Positions 1-8,764 of a DNA stretch of 64,000 bases are shown here, piece after piece; position 1 is the first letter of the stretch, and each line of letters opens with the position of its first letter. The DNA is taken from NCBI RefSeq assembly GCF_023101345.1, contig NZ_CP095849.1, positions 28,884-92,883 on the forward strand, read 5' to 3'. Below the pieces are notes generated by a model. The model was not told the DNA's origin and searched no databases. It saw only the letters and a list, made by a program, of their open reading frames with translations. Source of the DNA: Hymenobacter sublimis (GTDB lineage Bacteria; Bacteroidota; Bacteroidia; Cytophagales; Hymenobacteraceae). The translations under genes were made by a program, and so were the position numbers.

Positions 1-2
1 TG

Positions 3-191
3 GTCGTGCTAGTGGTGCTGCTCTACGCCCTGCGCTACCTGGCCAAGCACCGGCCCCCGGGCTTTCTGCTCAGCTGGCTTTCCTTCCACCGGCGGCAGCC
101 GCGCCGCATCGCCCTGGGCCGCGCCCGGTCCGGGCCTTCGGCGAGCGGCCCCGCCGCTATTCCCACCCCGCATGAACATGTTTCCCACTAA
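3..191 (+). CDS. 3' end of a small conjugation membrane protein (DUF4133/TraF-like), partial
   Basis: Open reading frame entering from the left edge; only about 62 C-terminal codons are visible, so its start lies outside the window. It begins with a hydrophobic stretch (VVLVVLLYALRYL), then a basic segment (LSFHRRQPRRIALGR), and ends in a low-complexity Gly/Ala/Pro/Ser tail. A short membrane protein with a basic tail directly upstream of traG is what the DUF4133 (TraF) family gives in Bacteroidetes conjugation operons. Its last codons overlap the traG start at 172, which suggests translational coupling. The family call rests mainly on position, because most of the protein is missing. Confidence 0.45.
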   Translation, partial: VVLVVLLYALRYLAKHRPPGFLLSWLSFHRRQPRRIALGRARSGPSASGPAAIPTPHEHVSH

Positions 192-2838
192 GGCCGCTGA
201 CCGCACCGCGGCCCGCACCGCTGATTTTGCGGACCTGCACCCGGCCTACGCCTTCCAGGACGACAAGGTCATCTATCGGGATGGCCGCGTGGGCGTCGGC
301 TTCGTGCTCGAATGCCCCGAAATGGAGAGCTGGCAGGCCGAAGAGTTTGCCAACTTACAGTCGGCCCTGCTCGGCGCGCTGCGCACCCTGCCCGTGGGCA
401 CGGTGGTGCAAAAAACTGACATCTACTACGACCGTCCCTTTCAGAATACCGGCGGCGACGCCCGTCCCGGCTACTTTGAGGGCAAGATGAATGCCCACTT
501 CGCCGAGCGGCTGGTGCTCTTCCACCGGGCGTACCTGTTCATCTCCTTCGCCCCCTCGGACGAAGCCAAGCCCGTAAGGCCGAATGCCCTGAGCGCCCTG
601 GTGAACCGCGCCGGCGAGAAGCTGGCCAAGAACCCGTTTGCCGGCGTCGTGCAAACCCTGGACACAGCCGAGCGCATCGCCACCGAGCTGCTGCAAAGCC
701 TGCGCGGCCTCGGGGGCCTGGACTACCGCCGACTCAATCAAGCCCAGTTGCCGCAGGTCTTCACCCAGTACTTCAACCTGGAGTTCGACCAGCAGCCCGC
801 CGGGCTGACCCGCGAAATCAGCAACGTGCCGGGCGCCTTCACCGTGGGCGAAAACCGCGTGAGCATCGTCTCGCTGGTGGGGCAGGGGAGTGAGGCCCAC
901 CCCGCCGTCCGCAACGGCTACGGGGTCACCTCGCCCATGCTCTACCCGCTGACGGCGTTTCTCTCCTGCCCGCACGTGCTCACGCAGGCGCTGCTGATTC
1001 AGGACTCCCGCGCCGAGCTAAAAAGCCTCGACAACGACAAGAAAATTAACAACTCGCTTTCCTTCCTGGCCACGCAGGACAACCACCTGCGGGCGGCCGA
1101 GATTGACGAGTTCACCGCCGAGGTCCGCTCGGGCAGCAAGCAGGTCGTGGGCCTGCACCTGTCGGTGCTGCTCTGGGACGTGGACGACCAGGCCCGGCGC
1201 GAGCACGTGGAAAAGACCACGGCGGCCTTCCGGTCCATCTTCGGCGCCGAAGCCGTAGTGGAAAGCTACCTGACCTTGCCGCTGTTCTTTGGCCTAGCCC
1301 CCGGCAATGCCTACCAGGTGCCCGACCGCTGGCTGACCACCTCGGCCGACCGCGCGGCCTGCTATTTCCACTGGACCACGACGTACCGGCCCGAGCCCAC
1401 GGGCGAGTACCTGTGTGACCGGTTCCGCAACCTGGTCAAGGTAAACCTGTTCAACACCGACCTCGACAACCAGAACGCCCTGGTCATCGGCCCCTCGGGC
1501 TCGGGAAAGAGCTACACCTTCGGCAACTTCATCGTGCAGCGCTACGAGCGCGGCGCCCGCCAGATTATCATCGACATCGGGGGCACCTACCGCAACGTGT
1601 TCCAGAGCCTGACGGGGCCGGACTTCGAGAACACCTACTTCGAGTACGACCCGCAAAACCCGATTGAGTTCAACCCCTTCCTGCTCCCACGCGAAGGGGA
1701 AAACGGCCCCTGGCACTACTCCGACGAGAAGCTTAACTTCCACCTGGCCCTGCTGGCCGCCCTCTGGAAGGGCGGCAAGGACCGGGCCCTAAGCAAGAGT
1801 GAGCGCACCATTCTTTCGCGCTTTCTCACCGGCTACTACCACGATTTGAACCAGCACGAGCGGCTGGGCCAGTCGGACGAGGAGTTTCCGGGAATGGAAA
1901 GCTTTTATAAGTACGTGCAGCGCTTCGACCAGTGGATGCGGGCCGAAACGCCCGCGCCAGGGGAGGGCGACGCCACGGATGAAAGCATCGCGGTGCTGGC
2001 TCTGCAGCGGGCCCAGTACCAGACCGACATGAAGTACATCGACATGCACGAGTTCTTCCTCGTGCTGGGCGAGTTCGTGTCGGGCGGGCGCTACGCCAAA
2101 GTGCTCAACTCCACCCGCGAGGCCCAGCTGAGCCAGTACCCGCTTATCTGCTTTGACCTGGCCCGGGTAAAAACGGACCCCACGCTCTACCCGGTGGTGG
2201 CCATGCTCATCACCGAGCTGAGCCTGGACCTTTTCCGGCAATTTCCCGATGCCGTGAAGTACATCGCCCTCGACGAGGCCTGGGCGCTGCTCTCGGGCGT
2301 GCTCGAGGAGTTCATCGTCTCGATGTACCGCACCATCCGCAAAACCAACGGCTCCATCACCATCATCACCCAGGGCATTCAGGAAATCATCGACTCGCCC
2401 ATCGGCTACACGCTGATTGATAACTCCAGCACCAAAATCATCCTGCGCCACTCCAACGAGGCATCCTTAAACCGCCTGCAGGCGCCGCTAGGTCTCACCG
2501 GGCACGAGATGGATTTGATTCGCTCGGTGCGCTCCACCGACTCGTTCCGGGAGTTCTTCATCAAGCAGGGCGCCCAGGCCAAGGTGTATGCGCTGGAAGC
2601 TTCGCCCCAGCTCGACGCCGTGCTCACCTCGCGGCCCGCCGAGCGCAACTACCTCAACCAGCTTGTGCGCCACTACCAGCGCCAGCGGCCGGTGGAAGTG
2701 CGCGACGCGCTGGGCAACCTGGTGCGCGACGCCGACGGGCGGCCCACCTACACCACCGTCACCGAGCAGCGGCTGGACTTCGCCGTCGACCAGTTCGTGG
2801 AAGAAAAGCGCAAGCGCAAGGGGGCGCTGTCGGCATGA
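172..2838 (+). CDS. traG: TraG-type conjugation ATPase (VirB4-like)
   Basis: An 888-residue ATPase that powers assembly and substrate passage of the Bacteroidetes type IV secretion system at the inner membrane. The N-terminal third (YAFQDDKVIYRDGRVGVGF onward) matches the TraG N-terminal domain. The Walker A motif GPSGSGKSYTFGN lies near residues 440-450 and the Walker B segment YIALDEAWALLSG near 698-710, followed by a conserved TIRKTNGSITIITQG stretch. Length agrees with the family (about 830-900). The ATG at 172 overlaps the end of the upstream gene, and its stop overlaps the traJ start, so it sits inside a tight operon. The protein is intact. Confidence 0.93.
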   Translation: MNMFPTKAADRTAARTADFADLHPAYAFQDDKVIYRDGRVGVGFVLECPEMESWQAEEFANLQSALLGALRTLPVGTVVQKTDIYYDRPFQNTGGDARPGYFEGKMNAHFAERLVLFHRAYLFISFAPSDEAKPVRPNALSALVNRAGEKLAKNPFAGVVQTLDTAERIATELLQSLRGLGGLDYRRLNQAQLPQVFTQYFNLEFDQQPAGLTREISNVPGAFTVGENRVSIVSLVGQGSEAHPAVRNGYGVTSPMLYPLTAFLSCPHVLTQALLIQDSRAELKSLDNDKKINNSLSFLATQDNHLRAAEIDEFTAEVRSGSKQVVGLHLSVLLWDVDDQARREHVEKTTAAFRSIFGAEAVVESYLTLPLFFGLAPGNAYQVPDRWLTTSADRAACYFHWTTTYRPEPTGEYLCDRFRNLVKVNLFNTDLDNQNALVIGPSGSGKSYTFGNFIVQRYERGARQIIIDIGGTYRNVFQSLTGPDFENTYFEYDPQNPIEFNPFLLPREGENGPWHYSDEKLNFHLALLAALWKGGKDRALSKSERTILSRFLTGYYHDLNQHERLGQSDEEFPGMESFYKYVQRFDQWMRAETPAPGEGDATDESIAVLALQRAQYQTDMKYIDMHEFFLVLGEFVSGGRYAKVLNSTREAQLSQYPLICFDLARVKTDPTLYPVVAMLITELSLDLFRQFPDAVKYIALDEAWALLSGVLEEFIVSMYRTIRKTNGSITIITQGIQEIIDSPIGYTLIDNSSTKIILRHSNEASLNRLQAPLGLTGHEMDLIRSVRSTDSFREFFIKQGAQAKVYALEASPQLDAVLTSRPAERNYLNQLVRHYQRQRPVEVRDALGNLVRDADGRPTYTTVTEQRLDFAVDQFVEEKRKRKGALSA

Positions 2839-3938
2839 GCGGGCCGCTATTTCTGCTGGTCGGCATGGACCTGGACACCGACTTTATCACGGCCGCCGAC
2901 GGGGCCCTGCGCAAGGTGCTGCAGGCCTGCCAGCTCTACCTGATTCCGCCTTTCCTATCGGTAGCCCTGCTCTACACCGTGGGCCGCGGCTACCTGCAGG
3001 GTGGGCAGCTGCGCATGGATTTCTCGCCCCTGCTCAAGGCCTTGTTCGTGTACTTCATCCTGTTCTTTTACCGGGACTTCATGGACTTGATTGGCGGGGC
3101 CATCGGGGCGTTTTCAAGCCTGGTAGCTCCAGACGAGCCGGGCTTCATCGCTCAGTCCTTGCGAAGCCTGACAAACCCGGCCGGCTCGCCGGCAATTCAA
3201 CCAGACCAGGCTACTAATACCGCGGGGTTTGTGAACGAGCAGATAAGCAACATCTCCTCCACCTTCGATAAGCTCACCCGGTTCTCGCTTATCAACCTGC
3301 TCACCGAGCTATTTACCACCAGTACCGTGGCGCTGATTCGGCAGCTACTGGTCATGATTCGCCAGTACATCGTCGCCTTTTTGTACGTGGGCGGCCCGAT
3401 TGCTATCTGCCTCTCGGCTTTGCCACCCTTCGCACAGCTCGGTAAGCAGTGGCTGCAGAGTTTCATGGCCGTGCAGTTCTGGTCCCTGACCTACTCGCTG
3501 CTGGACACCATCTACGCGAACTACGCGGCCACCCGCCCGGGCACTGGTAATGTGCTCATGCCCACGGGCCTGACGCCAAGTGCTTACGCCGATGATTTAA
3601 CCTACCTGATTAACTCTATCGGCTTCGTCATCCTCTACTGCATGGTGCCCTGGCTGACGAGCTTCCTTATCGGCTCCTCAGCGGTGCAGGGCTTCGTGGG
3701 CATGTTCACCGGGGCCGTAGCCGGGGCTGCTGGGGCAGTTAGCGGGGTGGTGTTCCCCGGCGCCTACGGCGGAGGGGCAAGCGGCGCGCTAGGTCGCAAA
3801 ATGGGCTTCGGACCAGACAAATCGGGCGGAGGCAGTTCCGGTGGGTCCTCGGCCAGCGCTTCAGCGCCATCCGCCTCGTCAGAGTTGCCCACTATGTCCT
3901 CAGCCGATTCGGGCGCGCCAACGCGCCGTCGGCGCTAA
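2835..3938 (+). CDS. traJ: TraJ conjugation membrane protein (VirB6-like)
   Basis: A 367-residue polytopic protein expected to form the inner-membrane channel of the mating apparatus. It shows several hydrophobic spans (for example YLIPPFLSVALLYTVG, LLKALFVYFILFFY, YIVAFLYVGGPIAICL and IGFVILYCMVPWLTSFLIG) and a Gly/Ser-rich C-terminal tail after residue about 310. Its ATG overlaps the traG stop (ATGA), a sign of coupled translation. TraJ normally follows TraG/TraI in Bacteroidetes tra operons. The assignment rests on topology, length and position; the sequence is diverged from the Bacteroides prototypes. Confidence 0.8.
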   Translation: MSGPLFLLVGMDLDTDFITAADGALRKVLQACQLYLIPPFLSVALLYTVGRGYLQGGQLRMDFSPLLKALFVYFILFFYRDFMDLIGGAIGAFSSLVAPDEPGFIAQSLRSLTNPAGSPAIQPDQATNTAGFVNEQISNISSTFDKLTRFSLINLLTELFTTSTVALIRQLLVMIRQYIVAFLYVGGPIAICLSALPPFAQLGKQWLQSFMAVQFWSLTYSLLDTIYANYAATRPGTGNVLMPTGLTPSAYADDLTYLINSIGFVILYCMVPWLTSFLIGSSAVQGFVGMFTGAVAGAAGAVSGVVFPGAYGGGASGALGRKMGFGPDKSGGGSSGGSSASASAPSASSELPTMSSADSGAPTRRRR

Positions 3939-3950
3939 CCCTTATTTCCA

Positions 3951-4628
3951 ATGAAATACCTTCTCATCAGCATGCTGAGCTCCTCGGCGTTTCTTACAGC
4001 TTGCAAAAACGACAATGAAGCCGCGGCCGACGCTCTACAGCAAGTAGCCCAAGCAGCGGCTAAATCACCGGAAGCGAAAGCGCGGCAGGCAGCCTGGAAG
4101 CTTGCCACAACGCGCCCACCAGCGCTACCTGTTGGCTCACCCGCTAATCTTCGTCCAGCAGTCGAGCAGCTACTACCTAAAGAGGGCTACCTGAAGCTGA
4201 TATCAGTCAAGCAAACCGGAGCCGCACAACCCGGAATTATGGCGCTGCCGGTCCTGTGGCGGCATGTAAAAGCTGATTACCCGACCGTAGCCCCTGGCTA
4301 CCGCCTGCCTTTCGAGGCAGTGTTGGAATGGCGACCAACGGGCTATGCCAAGGGAGAAAAGGTACCCGCCGCCCTTGCCTTACGCACCCCTGCAGCCCCT
4401 GATACGCTGGGCACTTTCGCCCTCTTGGAGCCTGGAGCTACCATTCCCGGGCAATCACAGCAGACCCCAACGCTTGTGAAGCCCGGCCAGGAAGTGACTG
4501 TTCGGGGAGTCCTGTACGCTTATGCGACCACCCCAAACACTGGCCAGCAGCCAAGCCTAATCCTTTATCCCTACCAAAACCCATTGGGGCCGCCTGACTC
4601 GCGCAAAATGGTCTACCTGCCCCTCTAA
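3951..4628 (+). CDS. Lipoprotein of unknown function inside the tra operon
   Basis: A 225-residue protein whose N-terminus (MKYLLISMLSSSAFLTACK) is a lipoprotein signal with lipobox LTAC and acylated Cys18. The mature part starts with an Ala/Gln-rich helix, then a mostly beta-type region. I recognise no family. It lies 12 bp after traJ and before traK on the same strand, so it is probably expressed with the conjugation genes and may be a plasmid-specific part of the mating channel or an exclusion or protection lipoprotein; both roles are guesses. Codon use is somewhat less GC-biased than in its neighbours. Confidence 0.6.
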   Translation: MKYLLISMLSSSAFLTACKNDNEAAADALQQVAQAAAKSPEAKARQAAWKLATTRPPALPVGSPANLRPAVEQLLPKEGYLKLISVKQTGAAQPGIMALPVLWRHVKADYPTVAPGYRLPFEAVLEWRPTGYAKGEKVPAALALRTPAAPDTLGTFALLEPGATIPGQSQQTPTLVKPGQEVTVRGVLYAYATTPNTGQQPSLILYPYQNPLGPPDSRKMVYLPL

Positions 4629-4698
4629 GCATGGGCAGTGGGGCAAAAAGTCCCGGGTGACTCAGCCCCTTTCAACCTCCACCTTCTTCGACTTACCC

Positions 4699-5439
4699 AT
4701 GAACTCAGTCCAAGACCTGAACAAGACGTTTATCACCATGCGCACGATGGCACTGTCCGCCCTGGCCCTGCTAGGCGTGGTAACAGTAGCCTCCGGTGCG
4801 CTGCTTTACCGCGCCTACGAATCAACCGGCCAACGCGTGTACGTGGTCAGTGACACCGGCTCCTTCTCGGCCCAGATAGGCCGCAGCGCGGGGCACACGC
4901 CTTTCGAGGCCCGCAACCTGGTGAAGACCTTTCTGCTGACCATGTTCGGCCACGACCAGTACTCCTTCAAGCACAACCTCGATGCGGGCCTGCCCCTGAT
5001 TGAAGAGCGCGGCGGCCGCTTTCTATTCGAGAGCTTCCAGCGCGGGCAGGTGCTGCAGAACTACATCCGCTACGGCGCCCGCCAGGCCGTGACCGTGGAT
5101 AGCATCCACCTGGACATGAACCACCGGCCCATCACCGGCCGCGCTTACATCAAGCAAACGGTGTTCATCGGCGACCAGCAAAGCCAGAGCAAGCCCCTGG
5201 GGGCCAAGTTCGCCCTCGTCGAAACCGACCGCTCGGATGCCAACCCCTTCGGGCTGCTCATCACCGACTTCGACTTCATCGCCTACAACCCGCCCGTCTC
5301 GCAGGAAGAAAAAGACCAGCTGCGTGACCAGGAGCAGGCCCGGCAGCGCAAGCTGCGCGAAGAAGCCGAAGCCGCCGGCGTGCCCCTGCCGCAACCCGCC
5401 CCAACGACGCCTGCCCCCGCAGCTCAACCTGCCCAGTAA
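4699..5439 (+). CDS. traK: TraK conjugation protein (VirB8-like)
   Basis: A 246-residue bitopic protein: short cytoplasmic N-terminus (MNSVQDLNKTFITMRTM), one membrane helix (ALSALALLGVVTVASGALLY), then a periplasmic domain resembling the NTF2-like VirB8 fold, with TraK hallmarks such as the EARNLVKTFLLTMFGHDQYSFK segment and GRAYIKQTVF. The C-terminus is a charged coiled-coil-like stretch followed by a Pro/Ala/Gln tail. I prefer the ATG at 4699 to an in-frame start at 4657, because MNSVQDLNKTF is the usual TraK beginning. It sits in the tra operon between the lipoprotein and traN. Confidence 0.85.
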   Translation: MNSVQDLNKTFITMRTMALSALALLGVVTVASGALLYRAYESTGQRVYVVSDTGSFSAQIGRSAGHTPFEARNLVKTFLLTMFGHDQYSFKHNLDAGLPLIEERGGRFLFESFQRGQVLQNYIRYGARQAVTVDSIHLDMNHRPITGRAYIKQTVFIGDQQSQSKPLGAKFALVETDRSDANPFGLLITDFDFIAYNPPVSQEEKDQLRDQEQARQRKLREEAEAAGVPLPQPAPTTPAPAAQPAQ

Positions 5440-5459
5440 GCTACCTCTATCTCCTTCTT

Positions 5460-6383
5460 ATGCGTTTCCCCTTCTCCTTTGCTTCCTGCGCGCTGCTGGC
5501 GCTGTTACCCGGCCTGTCGCACGCGCAGACCCTTGCTTCGACTGCCACCCGTCCTGCCGGCGTGCAAACCCCGCATCCGGCTAACGTAGCGCCGAAAATG
5601 CAGCTGGAAATCGCCGTTTCCGACTCCTCCACAACCTACCTGGTCTTTCCGGGGCCAGTGTCTCTGGTCGATGTCGGCCAAGCCCCACACTACCTGGTCA
5701 AGATTGAAAGCAACGCCGTGTTCGTGCGGGCCAGGCGCCGCAACCCGCCGCCCACACCCATCCTGGTGCGCTACGGCTCGCGCTACTGGATGGGTCACCT
5801 GGTGTACACCCACCGGCCGGTGCTGCAGCTCTACGACTTTCAGGAGGGCGGCGCCCTCGGCGTGAGCGCCGGCGGCAAGGCCCGCAACGGCGCCGGGGTA
5901 GATGACGCGCTGGCCCTGGACCAGGGCCACGAAAAGCGGGAGCTGGCTGAGGCGCGCTTGGCCAAGCTGGCCACCGCCAAGCACGCCGATACCAGCGGGC
6001 TGCGCACGGCCGATAACGACCTGGTGCTTTCGCTGGCCAACGTGCGCAACGACAAAGACTTCACCTACCTGCGTCTAAAGCTGCGCAATACGACTACCAT
6101 CGACTATGCCGTGGATTTCACCGACTTCGAGCTGGTGGAGAACTCGCGCAAGAAGTTTTTGGGCAAGAAGAAGAACGAGGCCCGGCGGCCCCTGGCGCCC
6201 GCCGGCGGGGCCGAAAGCCAAACCATCCCGGCCCGGGCCACGGGCTACCTGCTCTACGCCGTGCCGCTGTATGCGGCCACCGACCGGGGCCACCTTGAAA
6301 TCACTCTGCGCGAGAAGTTCGGGGCCCGGGTGCTGGTGCTCAAAGTCCCCAGCAAAGTCATCAACACGGCTGCTGCCATTTAA
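5460..6383 (+). CDS. traN: TraN conjugation protein (DUF4138, VirB9-like)
   Basis: A 307-residue secreted protein with a signal peptide (MRFPFSFASCALLALLPGLSHAQ). The region from about residue 50 (TTYLVFPGPVSLVDVGQ) shows the TraN/DUF4138 pattern in which a beta strand reading LVFP precedes a VDVG turn, and the C-terminal half (LVLSLANVRNDKDFTYLRLKLRN) matches the family's second domain. By analogy with VirB9 it would form the outer-membrane-side ring with TraM and a lipoprotein. It is followed after 12 bp by traM. The K-N-M order differs from the classical K-L-M-N order. Confidence 0.8.
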   Translation: MRFPFSFASCALLALLPGLSHAQTLASTATRPAGVQTPHPANVAPKMQLEIAVSDSSTTYLVFPGPVSLVDVGQAPHYLVKIESNAVFVRARRRNPPPTPILVRYGSRYWMGHLVYTHRPVLQLYDFQEGGALGVSAGGKARNGAGVDDALALDQGHEKRELAEARLAKLATAKHADTSGLRTADNDLVLSLANVRNDKDFTYLRLKLRNTTTIDYAVDFTDFELVENSRKKFLGKKKNEARRPLAPAGGAESQTIPARATGYLLYAVPLYAATDRGHLEITLREKFGARVLVLKVPSKVINTAAAI

Positions 6384-6395
6384 TCCTTTCCTCTC

Positions 6396-7802
6396 ATGTC
6401 CGAGCACAACATGCAGCCGGTGTATCCTGCCGGCGACAACTCTACTTCTGAATCGCAGCCGGGGCCCGGTCCTGCTTCTGCTCCCACTACCCCCGCTACG
6501 CTTCGCCCCTCGGTAGGGGAGCTGGCCCGCCGGCACTGGCTGCCCCTACTCGTGGGCATCGGCCTGCTGACGGCGGTGACGCTTTTTTTCTACGCCCGCT
6601 CCCTTTCCCAGGAAGTAGCGCAGCAGGCCAGCCCTGTGGCGGCTACCTCTCAAAATTTGGAGCCCACGATTGCGCCCGCCACGCCCGAAGCGGCCCCGGC
6701 GCCCACGGACGTGCTGGAACAAAAGCAGGCGGCCGCACGACAGGCCGGCGTGCAGACTCTGGGCACGGTTCCCTCCCCGGACCAATTGGCCGGCGGCATG
6801 GCGGTCGATACGGTGGGGCAAGCCGCTTTGCGCCGCCGCACGGCCTTGGCCGCCGCGGAGCGTCAGGCCCGGGCTGCAGCCAACCGGGCGGCGCTACCGC
6901 CCCCTGATTCCACGGAAGTAACGGCGGTGGATGCGCAGACCGGCGCCTACCGGGCCGTACGCATCCCGGTGGTGCAGGCCAGCTACCGGGGTAACAGTGT
7001 CAGTGCCGACCCGCGTCGGCGTTTGCGGGCTGCGGCCCGGCCCCGCACGGCGCCCGACGGGGTGCCCTACGAGCAAAACGACGACGTGCTGGACATGCTC
7101 GACGCAGCCCCTGCCGCCTCCCGCGCCTCGTACGAGCAGATGACCGGGCGCCGCTATTTCGACCGGCGGGCTGCCCTCCGGGCCAGCGGGGCGTCTGGTG
7201 CCGCGGCAAACAACGCTTCGGGCTACGATGCCTTTGGCACTATTAAAGCCGGCTATTTCCGGTATGCCCCCGATAATCAGGCGCAGCTGCTGCCGGACAT
7301 TTTCTACAAGGCCGTTATCAACGGGGAACAGAAGATTCGGACTGGTTCCGTCGTGCTGCTGCGCCTTGTCGAGGATGCCGTTATCAGCGGGCAGACCTTT
7401 CCTAAGAACCTGGTATTTGCCGGCGTGGCCAGCGTCGAGACCAACCACGTGGCCATCCGCATCTCCCGGCTGGGCCCTACCCGGGTAACCGCCGACATCT
7501 ACGACTACCATTACCTGCCGGGGTTGATGATTGACCCGCAGAAGCGCCAGCCGCTGCCCGCGGCTGACAATCCCCTCAACGATGCCCGCTCCATCGGTGC
7601 CCAGGAAGTGGGCATGGCCATTGACCGCTCGGCCTCGGCGGCTAATTCGGTAGTGGGCGTGGGGGGCCGGGTGGCGGCCGCGATGGTGGGCCGGGCATCG
7701 ACACCCCGCCAGAAGCTGCGCGACGTGCGTCTGCCCGATGGCTACCCCGTGCTCATCACCACGGGCGCGACGGATGCCGGCGCGCCGACGGCCAGCAATT
7801 AA
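6396..7802 (+). CDS. traM: TraM conjugation protein (VirB10-like)
   Basis: A 468-residue protein with a cytoplasmic Pro-rich N-terminus, a single membrane helix at about residues 48-66 (WLPLLVGIGLLTAVTLFFYA), a long Ala/Pro-rich periplasmic linker and a C-terminal VirB10-type beta domain (from about residue 300: FYKAVINGEQKIRTGSVVLL, then FPKNLVFAGVASVETNHVAI). This arrangement is that of Conjugative_TraM proteins, which span the envelope and couple the inner ATPases to the outer ring. It overlaps no gene, and the VirB5-like gene follows after 22 bp. Confidence 0.85.
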   Translation: MSEHNMQPVYPAGDNSTSESQPGPGPASAPTTPATLRPSVGELARRHWLPLLVGIGLLTAVTLFFYARSLSQEVAQQASPVAATSQNLEPTIAPATPEAAPAPTDVLEQKQAAARQAGVQTLGTVPSPDQLAGGMAVDTVGQAALRRRTALAAAERQARAAANRAALPPPDSTEVTAVDAQTGAYRAVRIPVVQASYRGNSVSADPRRRLRAAARPRTAPDGVPYEQNDDVLDMLDAAPAASRASYEQMTGRRYFDRRAALRASGASGAAANNASGYDAFGTIKAGYFRYAPDNQAQLLPDIFYKAVINGEQKIRTGSVVLLRLVEDAVISGQTFPKNLVFAGVASVETNHVAIRISRLGPTRVTADIYDYHYLPGLMIDPQKRQPLPAADNPLNDARSIGAQEVGMAIDRSASAANSVVGVGGRVAAAMVGRASTPRQKLRDVRLPDGYPVLITTGATDAGAPTASN

Positions 7803-7824
7803 ACCTTACTTTAGCTCTTCAGCC

Positions 7825-8703
7825 ATGAAAAAGGGACTGTTTGTTGTGGTCCTGGCCGTTCTGGCCGGCACCACTTCCTACTTCGCTTCGGCTCAGATGG
7901 TCGTCAACGACCCGCCGCACATGGGCATCCACATCGGCCAGTTTGCCAAGCAGCTCAAGCAATGGGTCGAGACCGTCAAGAACTACCAGGTCATCAAGGA
8001 CGCCCGGCAGATTGCCGGTGTCACTCGCGACATCACGGGTCAGGTAAAGCAGTTAACTTCCGAGGGGCTGGAGCTGCAGCGGCAGATTCAGGCCGACCTG
8101 CGCAAAGTAGCATCGGTGAAGGATTTGCGCTACGCCAACCCCTTGGAGCTGTTCGGCCGGGCCATGGCCATGAACACCAGCTCGCAGCCCGACTACATGC
8201 CGCCGGTGAACAAGGCCCGGCGCCTGCGCCAGGCGCTGCAGGGCCGCACGGAGCAGGACGTGGAAACGGTATACCAGGCCTTCTCCGGGCTGGATATCGG
8301 CCGCAACGGGGCCCAGTCCTTTACCTACCGTGACTATAAGAACATGCGGGAAGAAGCCTTCGCTTCGGCATACGCCTACGAGGAGGTACTCAAGAAAAAG
8401 AACGTCGAAACGGCCTTCAACTACCAGAAGATTGCCGACGAGATGACTGCCCAAAGCGTGGAGCTCATGGCCACGTTGAAGAACCCGGGCCGCTATTCCA
8501 TGACCGAGGCCGAGCGCCTGCGCGCCATGGGGCAGGCCAACGACAACATGGTAAAAGCCCTGCAGCTGCGCCAGGAAGCTGACCGGCTGATTCACGAAGC
8601 GGGCAAGCCCGGGCCGGCACGACAGGCGGTGGAAGGCGCTTACCGGGACCAGCTGCTGCAGAATCAGCTGTTAAAAAGCATTAGTCGCTCGGGAAGGTTC
8701 TAG
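7825..8703 (+). CDS. VirB5/TrbJ-like secreted conjugation protein (TraI/DUF4141-type)
   Basis: A 292-residue protein with a clear signal peptide (MKKGLFVVVLAVLAGTTSYFASAQ) and a largely helical mature part with long amphipathic helices (QFAKQLKQWVETVKNYQVIKD and later Lys/Glu/Gln-rich helices). This is the pattern of VirB5/TrbJ minor pilus proteins and of DUF4141 (TraI) proteins in Bacteroidetes tra operons. The start at 7825 is chosen because it directly begins the signal peptide; a longer frame from 7738 would overlap traM. It is the last gene of the visible tra operon; the next gene is convergent. Confidence 0.6.
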   Translation: MKKGLFVVVLAVLAGTTSYFASAQMVVNDPPHMGIHIGQFAKQLKQWVETVKNYQVIKDARQIAGVTRDITGQVKQLTSEGLELQRQIQADLRKVASVKDLRYANPLELFGRAMAMNTSSQPDYMPPVNKARRLRQALQGRTEQDVETVYQAFSGLDIGRNGAQSFTYRDYKNMREEAFASAYAYEEVLKKKNVETAFNYQKIADEMTAQSVELMATLKNPGRYSMTEAERLRAMGQANDNMVKALQLRQEADRLIHEAGKPGPARQAVEGAYRDQLLQNQLLKSISRSGRF

Positions 8704-8764
8704 CGACAATTCTGAATCGGGCCACTTAGGCAACAGCCCGCTCAATCTCCCGTCTCGTCCCAGC

